Source of the DNA: Pyrinomonadaceae bacterium
GTDB lineage: Bacteria > Acidobacteriota > Blastocatellia > Pyrinomonadales > Pyrinomonadaceae
Length of the DNA stretch: 5,027 nt
Reading direction: 5' to 3'
Assembly (NCBI GenBank): GCA_013812565.1
Contig: JACCTF010000515.1
Span: 1 to 5,027, forward strand
In this document: piece after piece, positions 1-4,908 of the stretch
Layout of the letters: each line of letters starts with the position of its first letter
How positions within the stretch are numbered: position 1 is the stretch's first letter
The notes under the pieces: generated by a model
What the model was told of the DNA's origin: nothing
Seen by the model: the letters and a program-made list of their open reading frames with translations, nothing else
Database searches by the model: none
Position numbers and translations under genes: made by a program

Positions 1-1896
1 AGCGCCGCGCAGTTTCTCGATTACGACAACGACGGATTGCTTGATCTCATCGCAATCTCCGGCGCGTCTTTGCGCGTGCTGCGCAACGTCGGCAACAAGT
101 GGATGGACGCGAGCAGTGCCGCGGTTAAGCCTGATCTTCTCGGCGGAGCGGCAAAGCAGGAAGGAATGAGAGCCCGCCATTTCGTATCCGGCGATACGGA
201 CGCGGACGGCGATGTTGATTTGATTGTCAGTGCCGGAGCTTTAAAATTTGCACGTAATGACGGCGGAAACGCTAACCGATCAATGCGCGTGTGGCTCGCG
301 GGCAAGGTCAGCAACCGCAGCGGCGTCGGAGCCAAAGTGGAAGCGCGCACCGGAAGCCTTTGGCAGAAGCTTGAGACATACGCGGCGAGCCCGGCGCCCG
401 CGCCCGCTGATGTGGTGTTTGGCCTGGGACAACGCACTGCGCCCGACGCGGTGCGTGTGTTGTGGCCCGCCGGAATCGTGCAGGCTGAAACCGAAGTCGC
501 AGGGGCAGAAGGGGCGTCCGGCGCAAACAGTGCTAAGAATCCAGCACTGGCTCAAAGTCTTACCGTCACCGAACTAGACCGCAAGCCGTCGTCGTGTCCA
601 TACCTGTTTGCATGGAACGGCGAACGCTTTGAGTTCATTAGTGACTTCATGGGCGGCGGCGAGATGGGGGCGTGGCTCGCGCCCGGCATACGCAATCAAC
701 CCGACTCGGACGAATATGTCCGCATCCGCTCGGATCAGTTGAAGGAGCGCGACGGGCGCTACGAGCTTCGCGTGACGCATGAACTCGAAGAGGTTCTCTT
801 TATGGACCGCTTGAAACTGATCGCCGTCGCGCACCCTGCGGATGTCGAAGTTTACCCCAATGAAGGATTGACCGGGCCGCCACATCGCACATTCAAACTT
901 TATGCAACACACGGGGCTCGTCCGCCCGCGAAGGCCGTTGATGATCACGGCCACGACATGCTGCCGCGCATCGCCGAACTCGACCGTCAGTATCCTGATG
1001 ATTTCAAGTTGCATCGCCTGCGCGGCTATGCGGAGACGCATTCACTGACGCTTGATCTCAATTCACAAATCAAAGGATCACCTAACGGAGCCGCCAACGA
1101 ACGGACACTGTTGCTGCTCACCGGCTGGACCGACTACGCATTCTCCAGCGACAACGTTGCCGCCGAGCAATGCGGCATGAGCCTTCTGCCGCCCGCGCTG
1201 CAAGTTCGCAACGCCAAAGGCGAGTGGCAAACCGTGATCCCTGATATGGGCATTCCCATCGGTCGCCCGCAAACTGTCACGGTTGATCTCACAGGAAAAT
1301 TTCTCTCGTCGAGTCGTGAGGTGCGCATCACGACCAACATGCGCATCTACTGGGATCGGATTCTGGTTGATACGTCGGACGGCAACTCTCCAACCTCGAT
1401 GACCGAGCTTGATCCGGCGGTTGCTGATCTGCGTTGGCGGGGTTTCTCAGCGGAACAGACACCGGATGGTCGCGAGCCATACGGCTACACTTACGAGCTG
1501 GTTTCGCCTACCTCGCCGTGGAAGACGATGCTCGGGCGCTATACGCGCGAAGGCGACGTGCGTCCATTACTCAGCCGCACGGATGACATGTTTGTAATCG
1601 CGCGCACCGGCGATCAGGTAAGCGTGTCCTTTGACGCCACTAAGCTTCCAGGCTTACCCGCCGGTTGGACCCGCACCTTCCTGCTCTACGTTGACGGCTT
1701 CAGCAAAGAGATGGACATTAACTCGGCAAGCCCCGATCAAGTTATGCCGCTGCCCTTCCACGGCATGAGCGGCTACCCGTACAAAGCAACCGAAGCCTAT
1801 CCGCAGACGCCTGAACATCGTGAATACATGGAGCGCTACAACACGCGCGTCATCCACGCTCCGGTGCCGCAACTGTTAATGACAAGCAAACAGTGA
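1..1896 (+). CDS. VCBS/FG-GAP and ASPIC/UnbV repeat protein, C-terminal part (5' end outside window)
   Basis: The frame is open from base 1 and gives 631 residues, so the gene starts upstream. Two Ca-binding-type DxDxDGxxD loops typical of VCBS/FG-GAP beta-propeller repeats are visible: DYDNDGLLD (about residues 7-15) and DTDADGDVD (about 65-73). An ASPIC/UnbV-like segment follows (about 92-161), with SGVGAKV, VFGLG and VRVLWPAGIVQ. The remaining 450 or so residues begin with a Cys-Pro-Tyr stretch, FAWNGERFEFISDFMGGG (about 203-220), and I cannot assign them to a named domain; they look beta-rich. Proteins of this build (CRTAC1-like, often with TPRs at the N-terminus) are common in Acidobacteriota and are usually exported or surface-bound, with no defined reaction. 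The signal peptide would lie outside the window. The TTG at 37 is only an internal codon because homology extends upstream of it. The family call is solid; the function is unknown. Confidence 0.85.
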   Translation, partial: SAAQFLDYDNDGLLDLIAISGASLRVLRNVGNKWMDASSAAVKPDLLGGAAKQEGMRARHFVSGDTDADGDVDLIVSAGALKFARNDGGNANRSMRVWLAGKVSNRSGVGAKVEARTGSLWQKLETYAASPAPAPADVVFGLGQRTAPDAVRVLWPAGIVQAETEVAGAEGASGANSAKNPALAQSLTVTELDRKPSSCPYLFAWNGERFEFISDFMGGGEMGAWLAPGIRNQPDSDEYVRIRSDQLKERDGRYELRVTHELEEVLFMDRLKLIAVAHPADVEVYPNEGLTGPPHRTFKLYATHGARPPAKAVDDHGHDMLPRIAELDRQYPDDFKLHRLRGYAETHSLTLDLNSQIKGSPNGAANERTLLLLTGWTDYAFSSDNVAAEQCGMSLLPPALQVRNAKGEWQTVIPDMGIPIGRPQTVTVDLTGKFLSSSREVRITTNMRIYWDRILVDTSDGNSPTSMTELDPAVADLRWRGFSAEQTPDGREPYGYTYELVSPTSPWKTMLGRYTREGDVRPLLSRTDDMFVIARTGDQVSVSFDATKLPGLPAGWTRTFLLYVDGFSKEMDINSASPDQVMPLPFHGMSGYPYKATEAYPQTPEHREYMERYNTRVIHAPVPQLLMTSKQ

Positions 1897-1931
1897 CAGG
1901 TATAGAATTTTTGTCGTTGGCACCTGTCACT
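1892..1931. repeat. 10-bp perfect inverted repeat between the VCBS gene and the nitrilase gene
   Basis: AGTGACAGGT at 1892-1901 is the exact reverse complement of ACCTGTCACT at 1922-1931, with a 20-base AT-leaning spacer. The left arm contains the TGA stop codon of the upstream gene (1894-1896). No T-run follows on either side, so it is not a standard intrinsic terminator. It could be a 3'-end hairpin, an operator for the nitrilase gene, or one copy of a short dispersed palindrome. Confidence 0.6.
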
Positions 1932-1937
1932 CGTAAC

Positions 1938-1942
1938 AAGGA
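1938..1942 (+). promoter_or_regulatory. Ribosome binding site of the nitrilase gene
   Basis: AAGGA lies 5 bases before the ATG at 1948 and 8 bases before the ATG at 1951. The spacing slightly favours 1951 as the real start, which would remove one Met. Both starts are in the same frame. Confidence 0.6.
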
Positions 1943-1947
1943 TTCCG

Positions 1948-2991
1948 ATGATGCCGAAAGGCGTTGAGCACCCCCACATCCGTTACGCAGTCGCCGCATG
2001 TCAAACCGACATGCCGAACCCAATTGAGCGCCGCGAGATGCGCCGGAACACTGACCGGATGCTCTCGATGATTGATTCGGCGGTGGCAGGTGCCGCACCT
2101 TTTCTGCCGGTGCGTCTTGTCGTCTTCCCCGAGTTTGCGCATGCCGCCCCGGTGTATGCGACAGTCTCAGAATTAACCCAAAAACTAGCGGTGCGCATTC
2201 CGAACGAGCACACGGAGCGGCTTGAGCGGAAGGCACGTGAACATAACATCTACATCCAAAGCGGATCGATGTTGGAGACGGACCCACGCTGGCCCAATGT
2301 AATCTTCAATACGACTTGTCTGATCGGGCCGGAAGGCATGCTCTACAAATATCGCAAAGTGAACCCGTGGATTCCCTACGAAGTTCACGCGAGTCCGCAT
2401 GATCTTGAGGGCTACGACGAACCGCTCTTTCCGGTGGCCGACACTCCCCTCGGGCGCATCGGTTGTGCGATCTGCTACGACTGGCTGTTCCCGGAAGTCC
2501 TGCGTCAGTTGACGGCGAACGGGGCGGAGGTTCTGATACGCGTCTCCGCATACATGGACCCGTGGGGCGCGACCGATCCGATGGATTGGTGGACGGTTGT
2601 CAACCGCTGCCGCGCGCTTGAGAACACCGCATATGTAGTCGCTGCCAATCAGGGCGCAAGTCTCAAACATTACCCGCCCTACTCATGGCCGGGCGGCAGT
2701 CAAGTGATTGATTATGACGGGCGTATTCTGGCCCAGGCGACGCCCGGTCCGGGCGAGCGCATTGTCGTCGCGCCCGTGGACATCTCGGCGCTGCGGCATG
2801 AACGTTCTGTACGCCGCGGTCACCACATGCTTGCGCATCTGCGCACGGAAGCCTATCCCGTTTACGCACGTCATCAATACCCGCCACGCAACGCCGCACA
2901 CTCGCGCGACGAAGCGCATTCGTACGAAAGAAACAACTCTTTGATTGATGAAGCAAAAGAATTCTCGATGCCGGTTGCGCCAGAGAAGTAA
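1948..2991 (+). CDS. Nitrilase-superfamily carbon-nitrogen hydrolase (amidase-like)
   Basis: This 347-residue protein should hydrolyse a non-peptide C-N bond (amide, carbamoyl or nitrile) in the cytoplasm; no signal peptide is visible. The superfamily triad is present: Glu62 in VVFPEF, Lys137 in KYRKVNPW, and the Cys176 nucleophile in GCAICYDW. Glu145 in WIPYE sits where aliphatic amidases and formamidases carry their fourth, structural Glu (KYRK..PW.P.E), so an amidase is more likely than a true nitrilase. The core ends near residue 285, and a hydrophilic tail of about 50 residues (His, Arg and Glu rich) extends to the stop. Length is in the normal range for the superfamily. It follows the VCBS gene by 51 bases on the same strand, with an inverted repeat between them, so co-transcription is uncertain. 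The substrate cannot be told from sequence. An uncharacterised class of nitrilase-like proteins is the main alternative to a classical amidase. Confidence 0.9.
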   Translation: MMPKGVEHPHIRYAVAACQTDMPNPIERREMRRNTDRMLSMIDSAVAGAAPFLPVRLVVFPEFAHAAPVYATVSELTQKLAVRIPNEHTERLERKAREHNIYIQSGSMLETDPRWPNVIFNTTCLIGPEGMLYKYRKVNPWIPYEVHASPHDLEGYDEPLFPVADTPLGRIGCAICYDWLFPEVLRQLTANGAEVLIRVSAYMDPWGATDPMDWWTVVNRCRALENTAYVVAANQGASLKHYPPYSWPGGSQVIDYDGRILAQATPGPGERIVVAPVDISALRHERSVRRGHHMLAHLRTEAYPVYARHQYPPRNAAHSRDEAHSYERNNSLIDEAKEFSMPVAPEK

Positions 2992-2996
2992 AGCTA

Positions 2997-3131
2997 ATGG
3001 ATTATTTGCTCAGTTGGAACTGCAAGCACATTGCCAGTGGCCGCGTGCGGAAAGTTATGCAGAGCATCAATGACAGTCTGGGAATACATACCCCGGTTGT
3101 ATGTACGCCTGAAGAATTGATGGAGGTGTAA
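2997..3131 (+). pseudogene. C-terminal remnant of a PIN-domain (VapC-like) toxin
   Basis: These 44 codons translate to MDYLLSWNCKHIASGRVRKV and on to PVVCTPEELMEV. That matches the C-terminal third of a PIN-domain toxin group whose members carry DYLLTWNCKHIAN followed by a CTPEEL tail (recognised from memory). Full-length members are about 130-140 residues, so roughly 90 N-terminal residues are missing, including the first acidic residues of the nuclease site. The frame stays open upstream only to 2952 and shows no PIN-like sequence there; the break is close to 2996, five bases after the nitrilase stop. No good ribosome site precedes the ATG. It cannot be an active toxin as it stands. The antitoxin-like gene starts one base after its stop, which is the normal operon layout. 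Confidence 0.75.
3122..3126 (+). promoter_or_regulatory. Ribosome binding site of the antitoxin-like gene
   Basis: A strong GGAGG lies inside the last codons of the toxin remnant, six bases before the ATG at 3133. It fixes that start and shows that the two genes were translationally arranged as an operon. Confidence 0.75.
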
Positions 3132-3132
3132 G

Positions 3133-3324
3133 ATGTGGGAAGATGAGATTGTTGAGGAAGTGCGCAAGGTGCGACAGGAAATTGAAGAAGAATGTGATAA
3201 TGATCTGAGGAAGATATTTGCGCGGGCGATTGAAGTGCAGAAGGAATATGCTGATGAGTTGGTTCCTGCGCCGTTGATCTTGCCGAAAGAGAAAGAACTT
3301 GTGGGACACACTGAACGAGCCTAA
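3133..3324 (+). CDS. Small antitoxin-like protein, partner of the truncated PIN toxin
   Basis: The 63-residue product begins MWEDEIVEEVRKVRQEIEEE and is acidic and helical. The opening W.D.IVEEVRK.R is the hallmark, as I recall it, of a small protein family found next to this PIN toxin group (typical form M.xDPIVEEIRKIR). The usual Asn-Tyr-Asp-Leu segment appears here as DNDLRKIF (about residues 22-29). It starts one base after the toxin remnant stop, behind a strong ribosome site. An antitoxin role is inferred from the pairing; some annotations leave such proteins as hypothetical. It appears intact but orphaned, since the toxin next to it is truncated. The last residues (VGHTERA) run into a repeat element: the TAA stop is part of GCCTAAC at 3319-3325, which suggests the tail was set by the adjoining element. 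Confidence 0.7.
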   Translation: MWEDEIVEEVRKVRQEIEEECDNDLRKIFARAIEVQKEYADELVPAPLILPKEKELVGHTERA

Positions 3325-3411
3325 CAAGATGTTGCAGCGCGACGCCTCAATAGCATTGTTCTCAAGATACGTGCTTCGTCGTAGGTTGAAGGCTGCTCGC
3401 TCGCAGCATCT
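3319..3411 (+). repeat. attC-like imperfect hairpin element, copy 1
   Basis: The element opens with GCCTAAC (3319-3325), a match to the RYYYAAC core of integron attC sites, and this includes the antitoxin stop codon. Arm 3327-3346 (starting AGATGTTGCAGCG) pairs with 3391-3411 (ending GCAGCATCT). Of 20 positions 16 are Watson-Crick and one is G-U, with a single extrahelical base on the right arm and a 44-base loop. A matching GTTRRRY core on the right is not visible; GAATCGC follows the arm instead. The first 21 bases recur, 18 of 21 identical, at 4449-4429 on the other strand. Alternatives are a non-integron dispersed repeat or a transcript-end hairpin. Confidence 0.55.
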
Positions 3412-3600
3412 GAATCGCAGCGATATACCGCCCGTGATTAAAACCATTCAACGTGCATCATGCTTTTCCTTCGACGTGCCTTGCCACTCACGCGCATTGC
3501 TTTATAAGTTGTAAAAAAACAACTTGTGCATTTTGAATAATATAAACTTGCTCCGCTCGGCTCTTGCAACTCTGTTTGCAGCCGCCGCAGCGGAGGGCAC
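3412..3600. other. Gene-free stretch with an AT-rich island and hairpins
   Basis: No convincing gene is seen. A 7-bp palindrome AAGTTGT/ACAACTT (3506-3512 and 3519-3525) with a loop of six A lies in an AT-rich island (about 3500-3550). A larger hairpin follows at 3551-3595, just before the transposase fragment. This may be the left flank or end of the ISAzo13-family element, but no terminal repeat can be paired because the right end is missing. Confidence 0.4.
3551..3595 (+). promoter_or_regulatory. Bulged hairpin that covers the putative ribosome site of the transposase fragment
   Basis: Three nested stems stack: CTCCGCT (3551-3557) with AGCGGAG (3589-3595), CGGC (3558-3561) with GCCG (3581-3584), and TGCAA (3565-3569) with TTGCA (3576-3580). 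Asymmetric bulges of three and four bases separate them, for 16 base pairs in total. The right outer arm holds most of GGAGGG (3592-3597), the only Shine-Dalgarno-like sequence before the ATG at 3601. Translation control of a transposase by such a structure is known for other insertion sequences; here it is inference. Confidence 0.45.
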
Positions 3601-3864
3601 ATGACCGTAGAACAAATCCAAAAACTTTTTCTTTGTCAATGCACACGATGTATCGGGAGAGCGGACAACGCGACAGCGCAATTGCATTCCCACATGATTG
3701 AAATGGCGGCTCTGATGAATGAAAAGCATCGTCGTCAATTTGCTGCGCTGATGTCTTTGCAGTTTGGTCATGGTGGCATCACGCAGGTCGCCGAAATTAC
3801 CGGACTCTCACGCAACACAATTGCCCGCGGAAGACGTGACTTGACGGCCGTCGCTTCTTCATAA
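3601..3864 (+). pseudogene. N-terminal fragment of an ISAzo13-family transposase
   Basis: Residues 39-81 read MNEKHRRQFAAL, then GHGGITQVAEITGLSRNTI, then ARGRRDL. This is the N-terminal helix-turn-helix pattern of ISAzo13-family transposases (LDER.RR..AA.E....G.GGI..V...TG.SR.TI.RG..EL). Full-length enzymes are roughly 400 residues or more; here the frame ends six codons after RRDL and no catalytic DDE part follows, so the element is dead. Its last codons (about 3843-3864) are antisense to the end of the minus-strand broken gene, which places the deletion or insertion joint near 3840-3853. The true start may be the Met at 3694 (residue 32), because the first 31 residues show no family similarity and the site before 3601 is only three bases away from GGAGGG. 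Confidence 0.75.
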
Positions 3865-4154
3865 AGATTGTCGAGCAGAAAGGTTTGAAGCCCCGCACAA
3901 TATTGCAGAACTTCATCACGTTCTGCCCGTTTGTTCCAGTTCATTGGGAAGTCGCAATAGACGACGCTCACCCGGTCGTCAATAATCTCGTTTGTTTGAG
4001 AAAGATAGTAGCCGCCCGTGTTTTCGAGCACCGTACAGCCGCCACGCAGTTCAGTGAATTCTCTGATGAGCCAAGACAGGGTGTCTTAATAGGCAGCTTC
4101 GTAACGGATGGGAACATAAACTTCAACGCGGATTCTTGGCGCGAAGCTCGGCAA
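3852..4154 (-). pseudogene. Broken gene of an unassigned conserved small protein (internal stop, 3' end lost)
   Basis: On the minus strand one frame reads RIRVEVYVPIRYEAAY, a TAA stop (4086-4088), DTLSWLIREFTELRGGCTVL, then ENTGGYYLSQTNEIIDDRVS and VVYCDFPMNW, ending at LQTFLLDNLYEEA. The frame is identical on both sides of the stop and both halves read as one continuous protein, so a single C-to-T change (CAA to TAA) is the simplest cause; a sequencing error is possible. Similar proteins of about 100-120 residues (VEVY.P.RY...GGCTV....GYY) are ones I recall only as hypothetical. The likely start is TTG at 4154, nine bases after GGAGGA, which overlaps the upstream small gene by 32 bases. Family-like sequence stops at Glu-Glu-Ala near 3852, where the frame runs antisense into the transposase fragment. 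Restart at the GTG at 4031 could yield a short product. Confidence 0.65.
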
Positions 4155-4278
4155 GACGTTGTTTCCTCCATTCAGCGATATTCTTCAACCTACGACGAAA
4201 GTCTGCCTCGGAGATTTCTGCCTTCGGAGGTTTTTTGTTAAGCGCAGCGCGCGGCACAACTTGGTACTTGTTCTTCAT
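4123..4278 (-). CDS. Small basic protein of unknown function, 51 residues
   Basis: The product begins MKNKYQVVPRAALNKKPPKA and continues EISEADFRRRLKNIAEWRKQ to AKNPR. It is strongly basic, with a Pro/Lys-rich front third and a predicted amphipathic helix from about residue 22 to 48. There is no Cys and no membrane segment. I do not recognise a named domain. A strong ribosome site (GGGAGGG, 4284-4290) lies five bases before the ATG, and a near-consensus promoter lies just upstream, so the gene is very likely expressed. It overlaps the next gene on the same strand by 32 bases, so the two were a translationally coupled pair in the style of toxin-antitoxin or other two-gene modules. The role could be DNA or RNA binding or partner regulation, but that is only inference from charge and layout. 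Confidence 0.7.
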   Translation of the reverse strand: MKNKYQVVPRAALNKKPPKAEISEADFRRRLKNIAEWRKQRLAELRAKNPR

Positions 4279-4283
4279 AACTA

Positions 4284-4290
4284 CCCTCCC
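4284..4290 (-). promoter_or_regulatory. Ribosome binding site of the 51-residue protein gene
   Basis: GGGAGGG on the minus strand lies five bases before the ATG at 4278. It is the strongest Shine-Dalgarno sequence in the window and sets the start of this short gene. Confidence 0.75.
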
Positions 4291-4295
4291 TGCGG

Positions 4296-4324
4296 ATTAT
4301 CATACGAGCACGGCCATATATCAA
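4296..4324 (-). promoter_or_regulatory. Sigma-70-type promoter of the 51-residue protein gene
   Basis: The -35 box TTGATA (4324-4319) and the -10 box GATAAT (4301-4296) each match consensus at five of six positions and are 17 bases apart. Transcription should start at about 4289-4291, giving a leader of only 11-13 bases that carries the ribosome site at its very 5' end. It is the best promoter in the window. Confidence 0.7.
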
Positions 4325-4342
4325 GAAGTCATCCCGCCAACA

Positions 4343-4368
4343 CCGCGCAGCGGCATAACGCTGCGCGG
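4343..4368. repeat. Perfect 10-bp GC-rich hairpin with a six-base loop
   Basis: CCGCGCAGCG (4343-4352) and CGCTGCGCGG (4359-4368) pair fully around GCATAA. It sits downstream of hicA and upstream of the next minus-strand promoter. No T-run follows on the minus strand, so it is at most a non-canonical terminator. Its loop and right side contain GTTATGC (minus strand, 4359-4353), which may be the right-hand core of the attC-like element. Confidence 0.65.
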
Positions 4369-4449
4369 GCGCGCACACAACGCATCAAGCATCCAAGCTG
4401 ACGGATGAAAGCGGCGCTATTCGCGCTCCGCTGCAACCGCTTGTTCGGC
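4353..4449 (-). repeat. attC-like imperfect hairpin element, copy 2
   Basis: On the minus strand the element opens with GCCGAACAAG (4449-4440), 12 bases after the hicA stop codon. A bulged hairpin follows: CAAGC with GCTTG (4443-4439 and 4398-4394), AGCGG with CCGCT (4432-4428 and 4414-4410), then CGC with GCG, and a two-base AG extrahelical bulge. Extrahelical bases and discontinuous arms are attC features. The right boundary is uncertain: either GTCAGCT near 4405-4399, or GTTATGC at 4359-4353, which pairs with the left core at five of seven positions. The first 21 bases match copy 1 at 18 positions. Confidence 0.5.
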
Positions 4450-4461
4450 GCGGTGTGGATG

Positions 4462-4668
4462 TCAAAGGTCGTTTTCAGCGATGCCCGCTTGCTTCATCAG
4501 GTTCCTGAGCAAACCCGTCTTCAATGCTTGGTTTCCGTGAATGGGGACAGAGAGTCTGACAATGCTCCCTGCCTTCCCGTAGATGTGATGGCTACCTTGC
4601 ACTCGCAGCAACTGCCAGCCCTGACGTTCAAGAGCCTTTGCCAACTCTTTGCCCGAAACCGACTTCAT
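4462..4668 (-). CDS. hicA: HicA toxin (mRNA interferase)
   Basis: The 68-residue protein is a full-length HicA with a double-stranded-RNA-binding-like fold. It begins [18 protein letters not shown], followed by the signature GSHHIY (residues 25-30) containing the catalytic His, then [20 protein letters not shown] and AGI. HicA cleaves mRNA to stop translation when the antitoxin is degraded. The ATG overlaps the hicB stop by four bases (ATGA at 4668-4665), a hallmark of translational coupling that keeps toxin and antitoxin levels matched. The key residues are all present, so the toxin looks active. An attC-like element lies 12 bases past the stop. Confidence 0.93.
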   Translation of the reverse strand: MKSVSGKELAKALERQGWQLLRVQGSHHIYGKAGSIVRLSVPIHGNQALKTGLLRNLMKQAGIAENDL

Positions 4669-4868
4669 ACCGCGATCTCCAACACGCGGCCATCTTCGAA
4701 TGTTTGTTCCGGCGGCACATCTACTGACAAGCAACCTTCAACTGCCTCATAAAGATTCTGGAGCAGTTCTTCAAAAGTTTCGCCTTGCGTGGCACACCCC
4801 GGTATGCTTGGCACTTCTGCCCAGTAGCCACCTTCTTCTGCTTCATGCACAACGACTTTAAGTTTCAT
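4665..4868 (-). CDS. hicB: HicB antitoxin
   Basis: The 67-residue product starts [20 protein letters not shown] and continues [19 protein letters not shown] to EAVEGCL. This is the standard HicB partial RNase H-like fold, which binds HicA and blocks its active site. It is a short form, with no room for a C-terminal ribbon-helix-helix or helix-turn-helix DNA-binding domain, so autoregulation by HicB alone is doubtful. The start at 4868 is chosen because family similarity begins at MKLK; a longer frame from 4928 adds 20 unrelated residues. The order hicB then hicA, with a four-base overlap, is one of the two known arrangements. No ribosome site precedes the ATG. Confidence 0.93.
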   Translation of the reverse strand: MKLKVVVHEAEEGGYWAEVPSIPGCATQGETFEELLQNLYEAVEGCLSVDVPPEQTFEDGRVLEIAV

Positions 4869-4875
4869 GTTCGTG

Positions 4876-4881
4876 ATTATA
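4876..4881 (-). promoter_or_regulatory. Consensus -10 box of hicBA, predicting a leaderless mRNA
   Basis: TATAAT on the minus strand ends seven bases before the hicB ATG, so transcription should start at or one base before the start codon. The absence of any Shine-Dalgarno sequence fits a leaderless message. At 17 bases upstream the -35 position reads TACCGA, a poor match, so an activator or a weak promoter is likely. Confidence 0.5.
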
Positions 4882-4908
4882 TGGCTATGGCGAGCAAATC
4901 GGTACTCC

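Noticed and set aside
574..1041. Minus-strand open frame of 155 codons inside the VCBS gene
   Set aside because: It is a GC-rich antisense shadow; the plus-strand frame is continuous and recognisable.
3299..3514. Plus-strand open frame of 71 codons after the antitoxin gene
   Set aside because: It overlaps the antitoxin end, translates straight through the attC-like hairpin, and has no ribosome site or family similarity.
3506..3525. Palindrome AAGTTGT/ACAACTT as an intrinsic terminator
   Set aside because: The stem is AT-rich, the loop is all A, and no T-run follows on either strand.
3885..4241. Plus-strand open frame of 118 codons
   Set aside because: It is antisense to the broken minus-strand gene and the 51-residue gene, whose family-like sequence and start signals are far better.
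4405..4752. Plus-strand open frame of 115 codons
   Set aside because: It is the reverse shadow of hicA and part of hicB.
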